DNA of 10,635 bases from Paracoccus denitrificans (GTDB lineage: Bacteria; Pseudomonadota; Alphaproteobacteria; Rhodobacterales; Rhodobacteraceae). The translations under genes and the position numbers were made by a program. The stretch is taken from contig QFNE01000035.1 of assembly GCA_003240735.1 (NCBI GenBank), positions 1 to 10,635 on the forward strand, read 5' to 3'. The notes beneath the pieces are model-generated. The model made no database searches. It saw only the letters and a list, made by a program, of their open reading frames with translations, and was not told where the DNA came from. How positions within the stretch are numbered: position 1 is the stretch's first letter; each line of letters begins with the position of its first letter. Below are positions 1 to 6,581 of this stretch, one piece after another.

Positions 1-1
1 G

Positions 2-205
2 GCTGTACTGGTGGAAGCCGCAGGCGAGGAACGGCTGTATTTTGTTGTCGAGACAAAAGGTAGCCTGTTCGCGGACGACCTCCGCGACGTGGAAGCGGGC
101 AAGATTGCCTGCGGGAAAGAGCATTTTGTTGCCATCGGTGACGGTCCCAACCCAGCAAGATATATCAAGGCTACAAAGGTCGACGACCTCATGGCCCATA
201 CATAA
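2..205 (+). CDS. Type III restriction enzyme Res subunit, C-terminal end (partial)
   Basis: This frame is open from the left edge of the window and ends at TAA 203-205, giving the last 67 residues of a longer protein. It contains LYFVVETKGS followed by DDLRDVEAGKIACGKEHF, the pattern at the C-terminus of type III restriction Res subunits. There the E-x-K of VVETKG belongs to the PD-(D/E)XK endonuclease core that cuts DNA after the helicase domain translocates. Only the nuclease end is present; the helicase domain and the Mod methyltransferase would lie upstream. The first visible GTG (11-13) is internal and not a start. The next gene begins 109 bp downstream on the same strand and also encodes a restriction-type protein, which suggests a defence cluster. 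The family call rests on motif recognition only. Confidence 0.8.
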   Translation, partial: AVLVEAAGEERLYFVVETKGSLFADDLRDVEAGKIACGKEHFVAIGDGPNPARYIKATKVDDLMAHT

Positions 206-314
206 GGAATGCCATGTTGCCGCCCAGATCCACGGCGAGCCGATGGCGCTCGCACGTGACTCTGTACCGTTCAGCGGGTAGGCACTTATCAAACTGTAAA
301 ATCGGGGACATTTG

Positions 315-2372
315 ATGAAGGCAGCAGAGACCAAGGTTGATCGTTTCCTCGGCAGCAACGAGACTGCGTTCGCCATTCCGGTCTACCAGCGCAATTACGA
401 CTGGGCAAAGACGCAATGTGCGCAGCTCTTCAAGGATATTCTTGCCGTCGGCGCGGACGAGACTCAATCGGGCCATTTCATCGGCAGTATCGTTTACGTC
501 CATGATGACGTGCATGCTGTCGCTGCCCTGCAAGAATTCACGATCATCGATGGCCAACAGCGCCTGACCACACTGACCCTGATCTATATCGCGATCTACC
601 GGCACTTCCTTGCTGCTGGCGAAGATCGTGAAGCCCAGCGTATCTATAAGACCTATCTGATCAACGAGTTTGCAGAAGATGCCGAGAAGCTGAAGCTGAA
701 ACCAACCGACAATAACAAGGCGGCACTGGCGCAGATGATGGATCCGCAGGAGGCAGTCAAGGTCAGCGGGTATTCGCGCCTGATCGAGAATTTCCGCTTT
801 TTCCAAAGCAGGATCGATGCGTCGAATGTGGCGACGGTTTTGAAGGGCGTGTCCAAGTTGATATTTGTCAACATTGCGCTCGACCGGCAGAAGGATAATC
901 CGCAGCGCATTTTCGAAAGCCTGAACTCGACGGGGCTGGAACTGTCGCAGGCGGACCTGATCCGCAACTACATCCTTATGGGGTTGCCGCGCAGGGAACA
1001 GGAGCAGGTGTTCCGCAAGTTCTGGGAACCGATCGAGCGCAATGCCCGCAATCTTGAGGTCAATGAAAGCCGTTTGTCGGATTTCATCAGGGATTACCTA
1101 ACGCTCAAGCAAAAGGATATTCCCAACAAGGGCGCTGTTTACGCCAAGTTCAAGGAGCGGTTCCCTGTTCCCAGCTCGCCGGAGCTGATGGAGGCACTGA
1201 ATGAGATCCGCGATCTGTCGAATGTCTATGCGCGCCTGTTGAACCCGGACATGGAAACCGACGCAGTGATCTCGCGCGAGCTGGGCTATATTCGCACGCT
1301 CGAGATCAATGTGTCCTACCCCTTCTTGATGCCGGTCTACCGGGATTTTCAGGCAGGCGTGATCTCGCCTGACGAATTTGCAGCGGTGCTGCAGCTGGTG
1401 CAAAGTTATGTCTGGCGGCGCGCCATCTTGGGCCTTCCGACCAATGCGCTGAACAAGATCTTCATGGGGCTCTACGACCGCGTGGAGCTTGAGGATTATC
1501 TGACATCGGTCCAACGCGCGCTTATGCAGCGTGGCGGCTCGCAACGCTACCCGCGCGATCCAGAGGTACTGGCTGTCCTGAAAGAGAAAGACATGTACAG
1601 CATGAAGGGGCGTACGCGCACCTATTTCTTCGACCGCCTCGAGAACCACAACAATCGCGAAATCGTGGATGTCACAGTGCCGGGCATCACCATCGAGCAT
1701 ATCTTCCCGCAGAAGCCGGACCCAGAATGGCGTAACACAGTCGATGAAGACGATTTTGCCGCTATGGGGGAGCAGCATCTCAACACGATTGGGAACCTGA
1801 CCCTTTCGGGCAACAATGGTCGCCTTGGCAACAAGACCTTCGCCGAGAAGCGCGACATGAACCATGACGGTGGCGAACAGGGCTACCGCTTCAGCCGGCT
1901 CTGGCTCAACCGCGATCTGCAGAAGCTCGATCATTGGAACGTGGCGCAGGTTGAAGCGCGGGCGGAACGTATCGCCCAGCGCTTCCTCGAAGTCTGGCCC
2001 GCACCCAGCGTAGATGTGTTGGCTGGTCCCGATTTGGAAGAGGTCAACATCTTTGAGGCGGAGGAACCCAAGTTCAAGAAACTCGAATATGCAGTGTTCC
2101 TCGGCAATCGCCTTTGGGTGACACAGGTGAGCCGACTTTACGTCGAAGTGATTCAACAGCTGCTGTTGGAGCAACCCGACGCCTTCCATGGCACCAAACT
2201 TGGTGACCGCATCCAACTGACCTCTGACCCTGCAAGCTTGCGCCAGTCGGTCCAGGTAGGAGAGGGGTATTATGTGGAGGCCAATATCGATTCCACGAGC
2301 AAGTTCGAGCGGATAAAATTCATCTTGGCCGAATTGGGCCTCGAGGATGAACTACACATCAAGTTCGCTTAG
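315..2372 (+). CDS. DUF262/DUF1524 (GmrSD/BrxU-like) type IV restriction protein
   Basis: This 685-residue protein has the fused layout of modification-dependent restriction enzymes such as GmrSD and BrxU. The N-terminal DUF262 domain shows IPVYQRNYDW (residues 21-30) and FTIIDGQQRLTTL with the DGQQR nucleotide-binding motif at 79-83. A helical middle follows. The DUF1524 His-Me-finger nuclease begins at ITIEHIFPQ, with the candidate catalytic His at residue 462, and continues through IGNLTLSGNN and LGNKTFAEKR (about 491-520). About 110 further residues after the nuclease form an additional domain I cannot name. Family members cut phage DNA carrying modified, often glucosylated, cytosines. 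ATG 315 is preferred over the TTG at 312 because of the GGGG at 304-307. The gene follows the type III Res fragment, and its GC is lower than that of the operon to its right. Restriction is inferred from family membership. Confidence 0.88.
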   Translation: MKAAETKVDRFLGSNETAFAIPVYQRNYDWAKTQCAQLFKDILAVGADETQSGHFIGSIVYVHDDVHAVAALQEFTIIDGQQRLTTLTLIYIAIYRHFLAAGEDREAQRIYKTYLINEFAEDAEKLKLKPTDNNKAALAQMMDPQEAVKVSGYSRLIENFRFFQSRIDASNVATVLKGVSKLIFVNIALDRQKDNPQRIFESLNSTGLELSQADLIRNYILMGLPRREQEQVFRKFWEPIERNARNLEVNESRLSDFIRDYLTLKQKDIPNKGAVYAKFKERFPVPSSPELMEALNEIRDLSNVYARLLNPDMETDAVISRELGYIRTLEINVSYPFLMPVYRDFQAGVISPDEFAAVLQLVQSYVWRRAILGLPTNALNKIFMGLYDRVELEDYLTSVQRALMQRGGSQRYPRDPEVLAVLKEKDMYSMKGRTRTYFFDRLENHNNREIVDVTVPGITIEHIFPQKPDPEWRNTVDEDDFAAMGEQHLNTIGNLTLSGNNGRLGNKTFAEKRDMNHDGGEQGYRFSRLWLNRDLQKLDHWNVAQVEARAERIAQRFLEVWPAPSVDVLAGPDLEEVNIFEAEEPKFKKLEYAVFLGNRLWVTQVSRLYVEVIQQLLLEQPDAFHGTKLGDRIQLTSDPASLRQSVQVGEGYYVEANIDSTSKFERIKFILAELGLEDELHIKFA

Positions 2373-2385
2373 GATTGAGTGTATG

Positions 2386-3063
2386 TCATTTAGGCGGGCG
2401 GGGTTTTCTGCCCGTCCATGGTTTTGATGAGGGCATTACCGCCGTCACCTCGACCTCGCGCAGCATCCCACCCGCGATCAGCCCATCCCGCACCCAGTCC
2501 AGCGCGGCCGACCAATCGTCATAGGCTTGGCGGGCGGATTCGATTTGCTGAAGGGTCGGGGTGAAGGTGACGGGGCAGGCGCGGACCTCGACGATGCGCC
2601 ATTTGCCGTTGATGAGCGTGCGGACGGTGCCGACGACGATGCTGACCGCGCGGTCGCCGTGCCGGTTGCGTTTGATGTCTACCGGCACGCAGCGGGGCAC
2701 CGCCCCTGGCATCCAGTCCGGGGTCAGCCCGGCGCGGGCCAGTTCCGCGACCCGGATCGCCATGCGCTTACCGCCCAAGGTGTCGGGCATCCCGGCGACG
2801 GTGGCGGCGATGACCTCGGCGTCCGCGTGCACATATCCACCCATCTTGTGTTGGCCGCCGTCGATCTTGCAGCCAAGTATGGCGCGTTGCAGCAGGACAT
2901 ATTCGAGCCCAAAGCCGAAGCCTTCCTCGGCCACGCCCTTCGGTAGGGGCAGTTCCAGCTGGGCCTTTTCCACGCCAAAGGCCCATTCCAGCGCTGCCTG
3001 CACGCCCAGCGCGCGTTTGGTTTTTTGGCCGCCGGGCGGGCCGATCTTTCCTTGAATCGTCAT
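2386..3063 (-). CDS. Conserved-looking protein of unknown function, last gene of the operon
   Basis: I do not recognise this 225-residue protein. The N-terminus is basic and Gly/Pro-rich (MTIQGKIGPPGGQKTKRA). A compact middle contains GCKIDGGQHKMGGYVHADAE, and the C-terminal half has mixed beta/helix character (RTLINGKWRIVEVRACPVTF, then a helix IESARQAYDDWSAALDWVRD). There is no signal peptide or membrane segment. The reading frame has strong G/C-third-position bias and its ATG overlaps, as ATGA at 3060-3063, the stop of the +1 frame of the methyltransferase gene, with a good Shine-Dalgarno (GAGGGG) just upstream. It is therefore probably translated by coupling to the methyltransferase. Position suggests a role in modification, replication or packaging of the element, but nothing in the sequence fixes one. 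Its stop lies 13 bp from the end of the convergent DUF262/DUF1524 gene. Confidence 0.75.
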   Translation of the reverse strand: MTIQGKIGPPGGQKTKRALGVQAALEWAFGVEKAQLELPLPKGVAEEGFGFGLEYVLLQRAILGCKIDGGQHKMGGYVHADAEVIAATVAGMPDTLGGKRMAIRVAELARAGLTPDWMPGAVPRCVPVDIKRNRHGDRAVSIVVGTVRTLINGKWRIVEVRACPVTFTPTLQQIESARQAYDDWSAALDWVRDGLIAGGMLREVEVTAVMPSSKPWTGRKPRPPK

Positions 3064-3725
3064 TCAGGCCACCCCTCAAACATCGTCATTTGCGCGGGTA
3101 GCTGGGCCTCGTCCGTTGGCCGCCAGATCCACGGGCCCGAGGCCATGGGCAGCTGCGAGAGCGCGCCACGCATGTGCTGCTGCCAGAGGATGAACTCCGT
3201 TGCCGAGCAGGCGCAAAGCGCGTGACCGATGGGCCAGCCCATCAGCCATCCGACGAAGAGAGGGTTCAGCCGCCGCCGTGATCGGCCCTTCAGGATGCGC
3301 CGCGAGGCGGCGTGCCCATGCGAGGCAATCATCGAAGCCCAGAGCGGGCGCGAGATCGGGGCGTGCGGCGAGGACCGTGCGCCATGCATCGTGATCGTCG
3401 GGGCCGGGTGGGTGAAGCCCTGTTCCGCCCGGTAATGCAGGATGTCCATCCGGGATTTGCCATCGGCCCGTGTGACGCTGGCCTCCGAACTGCCCTTCCA
3501 GTTCTGGGCAGCCGGTGTCGGCCACTGCGCCGCTTGCGCTGGCAGGGGCGGCATCCCGCCCGAGCCGTAGCTCTGGCCCGGCCCACCCTTCGCGCCATCC
3601 GTCGCCTTGGGCGTCGACCAGTTGGTGATGCCCAGCGCCAGCGCTTCCGCTTTGCGGGTGAAGTCGCTGTTGCCTGCCGGGTTGTAGCGGTTGGTGCCGG
3701 GGTGCAGGCTCATCGGTGTGGGCCA
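3060..3725 (-). CDS. +1-frame C-terminal segment of the methyltransferase (target-recognition region)
   Basis: From about 3725 downward the frame one base ahead of the motif I-VIII frame looks like the translated one. It encodes three repeats, WPTP (3725), NWSTPKATDGAKGG (about 3623) and QWPTPAAQNWKGS (about 3527). Multiple WPTP/LPTP motifs are typical of phage-type cytosine methyltransferase recognition regions. It ends with LNPLFVGWLMGWPIG (from 3269) and a tail rich in Trp, Met and Gln. By hand count, over the last 60 or so codons its third-position GC is near 87%, against about 57% for the other frame. Its TGA forms an ATGA overlap with the next gene, matching other junctions of the operon. 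The whole frame is open from an ATG at 4229, but upstream of 3725 it is Ser/Pro/Arg-rich without motifs. It could be reached by a +1 shift near GCC-C (3720-3723), or reflect an old mutation or a sequence error. Confidence 0.6.
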   Translation of the reverse strand, partial: WPTPMSLHPGTNRYNPAGNSDFTRKAEALALGITNWSTPKATDGAKGGPGQSYGSGGMPPLPAQAAQWPTPAAQNWKGSSEASVTRADGKSRMDILHYRAEQGFTHPAPTITMHGARSSPHAPISRPLWASMIASHGHAASRRILKGRSRRRLNPLFVGWLMGWPIGHALCACSATEFILWQQHMRGALSQLPMASGPWIWRPTDEAQLPAQMTMFEGWPE

Positions 3726-4224
3726 GGATGAAGATGCGCAGCCGCTGGTGCGGCGCGCCGACTTCTGCCGCCGAGAACAGACCCGCCGCAGGCGTGTAGC
3801 CCAGTCCCCAAAGCTCTCGCAGGACAGTTTCAAGGCCGAGGGTGACGTGCCCCGCGACGTTTTCGAGGAAGACCCATTGGGGGCGGCATTCCCCGATGAC
3901 GCGGGCGACATCGGGCCAGAGGTGGCGGGGATCATCGGCGCCACCGCGTTTTCCGGCGGCGCTGAAGGGTTGGCAGGGGTAGCCTGCGAGGACGGCATCG
4001 AAGGCGCCGCGAAAGGGCTGGGCATCGAAGGTCCGTAGATCCGTCCAGATAGGGGCCAGGGCGAAATACCCGGCGCGTTGAGCCGCGATGAGGACCGCCC
4101 TTGGCCAGTCCTCCCACTCGACGAAGCAGCGCGTGTGATATCCGGGCTCGGCCAGCATGAGGCCCATATCCAGCCCTCCGCCGCCTGCGCAGAGGGACAA
4201 TCCGTGCCGGGGACGTAACACCAT
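3076..4224 (-). CDS. DNA (cytosine-5) methyltransferase, motif I-VIII frame
   Basis: This frame encodes 382 residues with ordered m5C-methyltransferase motifs: motif I LSLCAGGGGLDMGL (9-22, SAM binding), motif IV GYPCQPFSAAG (81-91, with nucleophile Cys84), motif VI FLENV (119-123) and motif VIII QRLRIFILA (160-168). A motif-X-like LRLLGNGVHPLAAAHAW lies near the end (GNGV from residue 341, bases 3193-3204). The enzyme would methylate cytosine in the element's or host's DNA, as phage enzymes do to evade restriction. ATG 4224 is chosen because it lies 5 nt after the stop of the preceding gene and just before motif I; the frame is open further upstream to 4296. Between motifs VIII and X the protein looks atypical and its codons lose their G/C third-position bias, which moves to the +1 frame (see the next entry). 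The real product may therefore be a frame-shifted fusion rather than this straight translation. Confidence 0.72.
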   Translation of the reverse strand: MVLRPRHGLSLCAGGGGLDMGLMLAEPGYHTRCFVEWEDWPRAVLIAAQRAGYFALAPIWTDLRTFDAQPFRGAFDAVLAGYPCQPFSAAGKRGGADDPRHLWPDVARVIGECRPQWVFLENVAGHVTLGLETVLRELWGLGYTPAAGLFSAAEVGAPHQRLRIFILAHTDEPAPRHQPLQPGRQQRLHPQSGSAGAGHHQLVDAQGDGWREGWAGPELRLGRDAAPASASGAVADTGCPELEGQFGGQRHTGRWQIPDGHPALPGGTGLHPPGPDDHDAWRTVLAARPDLAPALGFDDCLAWARRLAAHPEGPITAAAEPSLRRMADGLAHRSRALRLLGNGVHPLAAAHAWRALAAAHGLGPVDLAANGRGPATRANDDV

Positions 4225-4229
4225 GCCAT

Positions 4230-5198
4230 TCACGCCACCACGCGCAGGTTCAGGCGCTCGCGCGTCACCAGCCCGCGTGCCAGCATGAGCCCGCACATCG
4301 TGGGGCTGATCATGCCCTTGGGCAGGTATTCGTCGGAGTTGACCTTGGCCGCATAGAAGGCTGCCAGCGCATCTTCGCTGGGCGGGGGCGCCGCATCCGC
4401 CTTGCGCCGTCGCTTGGCCTTTGTGCCCTTCGCAGCCAATATCGCCGCCTGCGCATCGCGCTGGGCGGCGCGTTCCATGAACCGGTCGAGGGCTTTCGGC
4501 CCATCGGGTGGGTTCGGATGATCAGCGCGGGTCTCGAGGGCGACCTCGATGATCCGCGCCTGCGACAGCCCGAGGCTCTCGATCCAACGGCGCACATGGG
4601 TGCGGGCGGGCCAGCCTTGCCACCAGGCGGGCAGGGTGGCGTTGGCGGCGAAGCCCAGCGCCGCCAGCAGCTCTGAGAAGAACCGATCAAATTCGGCCTC
4701 GCGCGCCCGCGCGTCCTCCTCCTCCTTTACAGGTTTACTTAGGGGTTCTCTTACAAGGTTAGTCTCCGGATTCCGGAGATGGCTTTGGGCAAAATCCGGA
4801 GATGGGTTTGGCGAAAATCCGGAGATGGCTCCATGTCCAGTTTCCGGAGATGGGGTGTCGCCCTGTTCTTCCTCCGTTCCCGAAATCCCATCTCCGGTTT
4901 CCGGACTTGGCTCTTGTGGAAAGCCATCCTCGAACGCTAATATGTAGCGTGTCGCCTGGCGCTTGTGGGTGCGCGGATCATGGGTGCGGACGCGGTGGAT
5001 CAGGCGCAGCGCCTCGAGCCGCGCGAGGTGGTCGTTCAGCGCAGACACGGACATTTCTGCATCCTCGGCCAGCCGTTCCTGCGTCGGGAAACAGCCGAAA
5101 TCGGGGTTGTGCCGGTCGCAGAGAAACCACAGCACGATCTTGGTGGCAGGTTTCAGCCCGCGTTGCTGGATGGCCCAGACGGTGGCTTTGTGGCTCAT
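4230..5198 (-). CDS. Winged-helix replication-initiator-like protein (HTH_36 type)
   Basis: This 322-residue protein starts with a winged helix-turn-helix (about 1-90: MSHKATVWAIQQRGLKPATK, then FPTQERLAEDAEMSVSALNDHLARLEALRLIHRV and a wing ending RYILAFE). A repetitive Pro/Ser/Gly linker follows (about 95-145), then HLRNPETNLVREPLSKP. An acidic/charged helical C-terminal domain contains LPAWWQGWPARTHVRRWIESLGLS, and the end is basic (KGTKAKRRRK). This layout matches phage and plasmid initiators of the lambda O/HTH_36 type. The linker-coding DNA carries a cluster of TCCGGAGATGG repeats, as lambda O carries its iterons, so the likely role is binding its own gene to start replication. The ATG overlaps the nuclease stop as ATGA, with GGAGGG about 7 nt upstream. 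A plain transcriptional regulator remains possible. Confidence 0.7.
   Translation of the reverse strand: MSHKATVWAIQQRGLKPATKIVLWFLCDRHNPDFGCFPTQERLAEDAEMSVSALNDHLARLEALRLIHRVRTHDPRTHKRQATRYILAFEDGFPQEPSPETGDGISGTEEEQGDTPSPETGHGAISGFSPNPSPDFAQSHLRNPETNLVREPLSKPVKEEEDARAREAEFDRFFSELLAALGFAANATLPAWWQGWPARTHVRRWIESLGLSQARIIEVALETRADHPNPPDGPKALDRFMERAAQRDAQAAILAAKGTKAKRRRKADAAPPPSEDALAAFYAAKVNSDEYLPKGMISPTMCGLMLARGLVTRERLNLRVVA
4765..4910. repeat. Iteron array inside the initiator-like gene; putative replication origin
   Basis: Four exact direct copies of TCCGGAGATGG lie at 4772-4782, 4795-4805, 4818-4828 and 4843-4853, with start-to-start spacing of 23, 23 and 25 bp. An inverted CCATCTCCGG lies at 4888-4897, a degenerate direct copy TCCGGACTTGG at 4900-4910, and a half copy TCCGGA at 4765-4770. 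The first two 23-bp units also match outside the core. Spacing near two helical turns places the sites on one DNA face. The tract at 4727-4763 is poorer in GC than its surroundings and could be the unwinding element. Iterons within an initiator gene next to an AT-richer stretch is the lambda ori arrangement; origin function here is inference. Confidence 0.62.
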
Positions 5199-5590
5199 GG
5201 CGCGGCCCTCCGCACTAGCAACTGCGCGCGGCTGGTGAAGCCGTTGTCGGCCAGCGCGCCCAGCGCGTCATCGACAGATCGGACCAGCGCCCAGCCAAAG
5301 CCCTGCGCGAGGACAGCATCGCGAAACGCCTCCTGATTTGGGCTCAGCCGCCCCTTGAGCGACTTCAGCTCCAGAAACAGCACGCGGCTGTCACACAGAA
5401 CCATGAGATCGGCAAAGCCCGGATGGACGCCCATGCCCACAAGGATCGCCTGGCGCTTGGCACCGCGCGGGCCCGGCTCGGTCACCTCATTGGCGCAGTG
5501 ATGGATAATGGCGGTTTTTGGCAGCGCGAACTTCAGCGCGGTGACCACGCTTCGCTGCAGATCCGCCTCAGGTGTTCCGCGCCGTTTCAT
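5195..5590 (-). CDS. VRR-NUC domain nuclease
   Basis: This 131-residue protein is a stand-alone VRR-NUC domain of the PD-(D/E)XK superfamily. Recognisable elements are the N-terminal TPEADLQRSVVTAL (Glu8, Gln12), HHCANEV, GVHPGFADLMVL with Asp61, LFLELKSLKG giving the E-x-K pair Glu74/Lys76, and LSPNQEAF with Gln86. All expected catalytic positions are present, so it should be active, and the length is typical of phage single-domain members. Such enzymes are structure-selective or Holliday-junction-type nucleases in phage replication and recombination. It overlaps by 4 bp (ATGA) with both the upstream 89-aa gene (5587-5590) and the downstream initiator-like gene (5195-5198), which implies coupled translation in a replication module. 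The exact substrate cannot be read from the sequence. Confidence 0.85.
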   Translation of the reverse strand: MKRRGTPEADLQRSVVTALKFALPKTAIIHHCANEVTEPGPRGAKRQAILVGMGVHPGFADLMVLCDSRVLFLELKSLKGRLSPNQEAFRDAVLAQGFGWALVRSVDDALGALADNGFTSRAQLLVRRAAP

Positions 5591-5856
5591 CGCAGCCGCT
5601 CCGGATCAGGCTGGTGGCGGTCGATGCGACCGGGTGATTTGGCATCCAGGACGACCAGCAGTATCCGCGCGTCTTCGCGCTCCGAGGGCGTCTCGCCATG
5701 CTGGACCAGCACATTGCAGGCCAGCCGCAGCAGGTGGTCGGAATGGTTGACGACGTCGGCCACGACGATTCGCGCCTCGCGCCGCCGCTCGTCGATCCAG
5801 TCCTGGCGCACCTGATCGCGTTGGCCGCGCTTGCGAAAGGGCAGGGGGAGGCTCAT
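5587..5856 (-). CDS. Small charged protein of unknown function (89 aa)
   Basis: I do not recognise this protein. It is strongly charged, with a basic N-terminus (MSLPLPFRKRGQRDQVRQDW), a helical middle containing VVADVVNHSDHLLRLACNVL, and an Arg/Asp-rich end. It has no signal peptide or membrane segment. That it is a real gene is supported by ATGA overlaps at both ends, with the AlpA-like gene (5853-5856) and with the VRR-NUC gene (5587-5590), leaving no room for an alternative. The consistent packing suggests it acts with the excision/replication genes on either side, but no function can be assigned. Confidence 0.62.
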   Translation of the reverse strand: MSLPLPFRKRGQRDQVRQDWIDERRREARIVVADVVNHSDHLLRLACNVLVQHGETPSEREDARILLVVLDAKSPGRIDRHQPDPERLR

Positions 5857-6101
5857 CGCCGGGCCCCCGCGCGCTTGGGGGCAACAGGCAATTCTTGCAG
5901 CATCAGCCAGTCCTGCACTGCATCGCGCCGGTAGTAGATCTTGCGGCCGGCGCGCACGCAGGGCGGCCCGAAGCGCAGTTTCTCCCAGCGATGCAGGGTC
6001 TCGACGGTGACCTCAAGTTCAAGGGCGAGATCGAGGCGGCTGATCCAGCCGCTCATAAGGCGTGGTTTGCCTTGTCTCGGTTGCGTTGCTGTTTCTGTCA
6101 T
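5853..6101 (-). CDS. AlpA/excisionase-type helix-turn-helix DNA-binding protein
   Basis: This 82-residue protein is first in the minus-strand operon. After a short flexible N-terminus (MTETATQPRQGKPRLMSG), residues 19-66 form a MerR-like/HTH_17 winged helix: WISRLDLALELEVTVETLHRWEKLRFGPPCVRAGRKIYYRR, then DAVQDWL. The LHRWEK recognition helix and the KIYYRRDAVQDWL wing are typical of AlpA and excisionases. AlpA proteins of P4-like elements activate the integrase or direct excision. It is divergent from the integrase gene across a 601-bp region with repeated inverted motifs, which are its candidate binding sites. AGGAGAGA upstream of ATG 6101 is a strong ribosome binding site. Its stop overlaps the next start (ATGA, 5853-5856). 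Whether it is an excisionase or only a regulator cannot be decided from sequence. Confidence 0.8.
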   Translation of the reverse strand: MTETATQPRQGKPRLMSGWISRLDLALELEVTVETLHRWEKLRFGPPCVRAGRKIYYRRDAVQDWLMLQELPVAPKRAGARR

Positions 6102-6184
6102 CTGGTCTCTCCTGGTCGTCGCCCGGCTTGGACGGAGTTCAGGACCTCAGAAGCGCAGAGCAGGAGGGGTGGCGGGAAGGCAGC

Positions 6185-6217
6185 GACCGGCAGTGATGCG
6201 GTCGAGCGTTGCCGGTC
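6185..6217. repeat. Inverted-repeat pair 1 (GACCGGCA / TGCCGGTC)
   Basis: GACCGGCA at 6185-6192 is the exact reverse complement of TGCCGGTC at 6210-6217, with 17 bp between them. The right arm continues as TTGCCGGTCACTGAT (6209-6223), which recurs with one mismatch at pair 2. It lies about 85-115 bp upstream of the AlpA-like start and is a plausible operator or recombination-protein site. Confidence 0.55.
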
Positions 6218-6390
6218 ACTGATATTGCAGGGTTTTCCGGGGAGTGCGCCCCGTGACGCCTATCAGATGCAATGTCGAATCACGGCGACAGATGACACCA
6301 CGCGGGGCCTCGGTCCCTGTTGCATGGCCGATTTACAGGGGTTTGCCTGTGTTTCGCGGGGTTTGGCGGACATCCACACGTATTGGACCA

Positions 6391-6419
6391 ACCGGCAAGG
6401 GTTCGGGAGCCTTGCCGGT
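6391..6419. repeat. Inverted-repeat pair 2 (ACCGGCAAGG / CCTTGCCGGT)
   Basis: This is a perfect 10-bp inverted repeat, 6391-6400 and 6410-6419, around a 9-bp centre. The right arm lies in TTGCCGGTCATTGAT (6412-6426), 14 of 15 identical to 6209-6223. It borders the AT-rich patch at 6421-6447. It could fold as a hairpin, but no T-run follows directly, and the repeated arm sequence favours a protein-binding site over a terminator. Confidence 0.55.
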
Positions 6420-6581
6420 CATTGATTTAAAACGGAATTTACAAAATCCGGGCTGGTTTCGCGGCCCACCGAACGAATGGAAAGCATCGGGCGGCGCACA
6501 GGCGGCCATCCCACGCCCTGATTCTGCCGCTCATGGCCGGGCTTTGATCCAGGCGCGCTTCGATTTTCTCCATGAATTCAA

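Noticed and set aside
1098..2216. Long minus-strand open frame under the DUF262/DUF1524 gene
   Set aside because: It lies antisense to a gene with clear domains and shows no recognisable motif; this is a usual shadow in GC-rich DNA.
2393..2419. Terminator hairpin between the convergent genes
   Set aside because: The GGGC/GCCC stem is only about 5 bp, lies inside the 225-aa gene's coding end, and lacks a clear T-run.
3076..4296. Longer methyltransferase start at 4296 (adds 24 residues)
   Set aside because: The extension overlaps the end of the initiator-like gene, is Arg/Ala/Gly-rich without motifs, and ATG 4224 directly precedes motif I.
6391..6419. tRNA T-arm or rho-independent terminator
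   Set aside because: The TTCGGGA loop lacks the conserved A of a T-loop, no acceptor or anticodon stem is found, and no T-run follows the hairpin.
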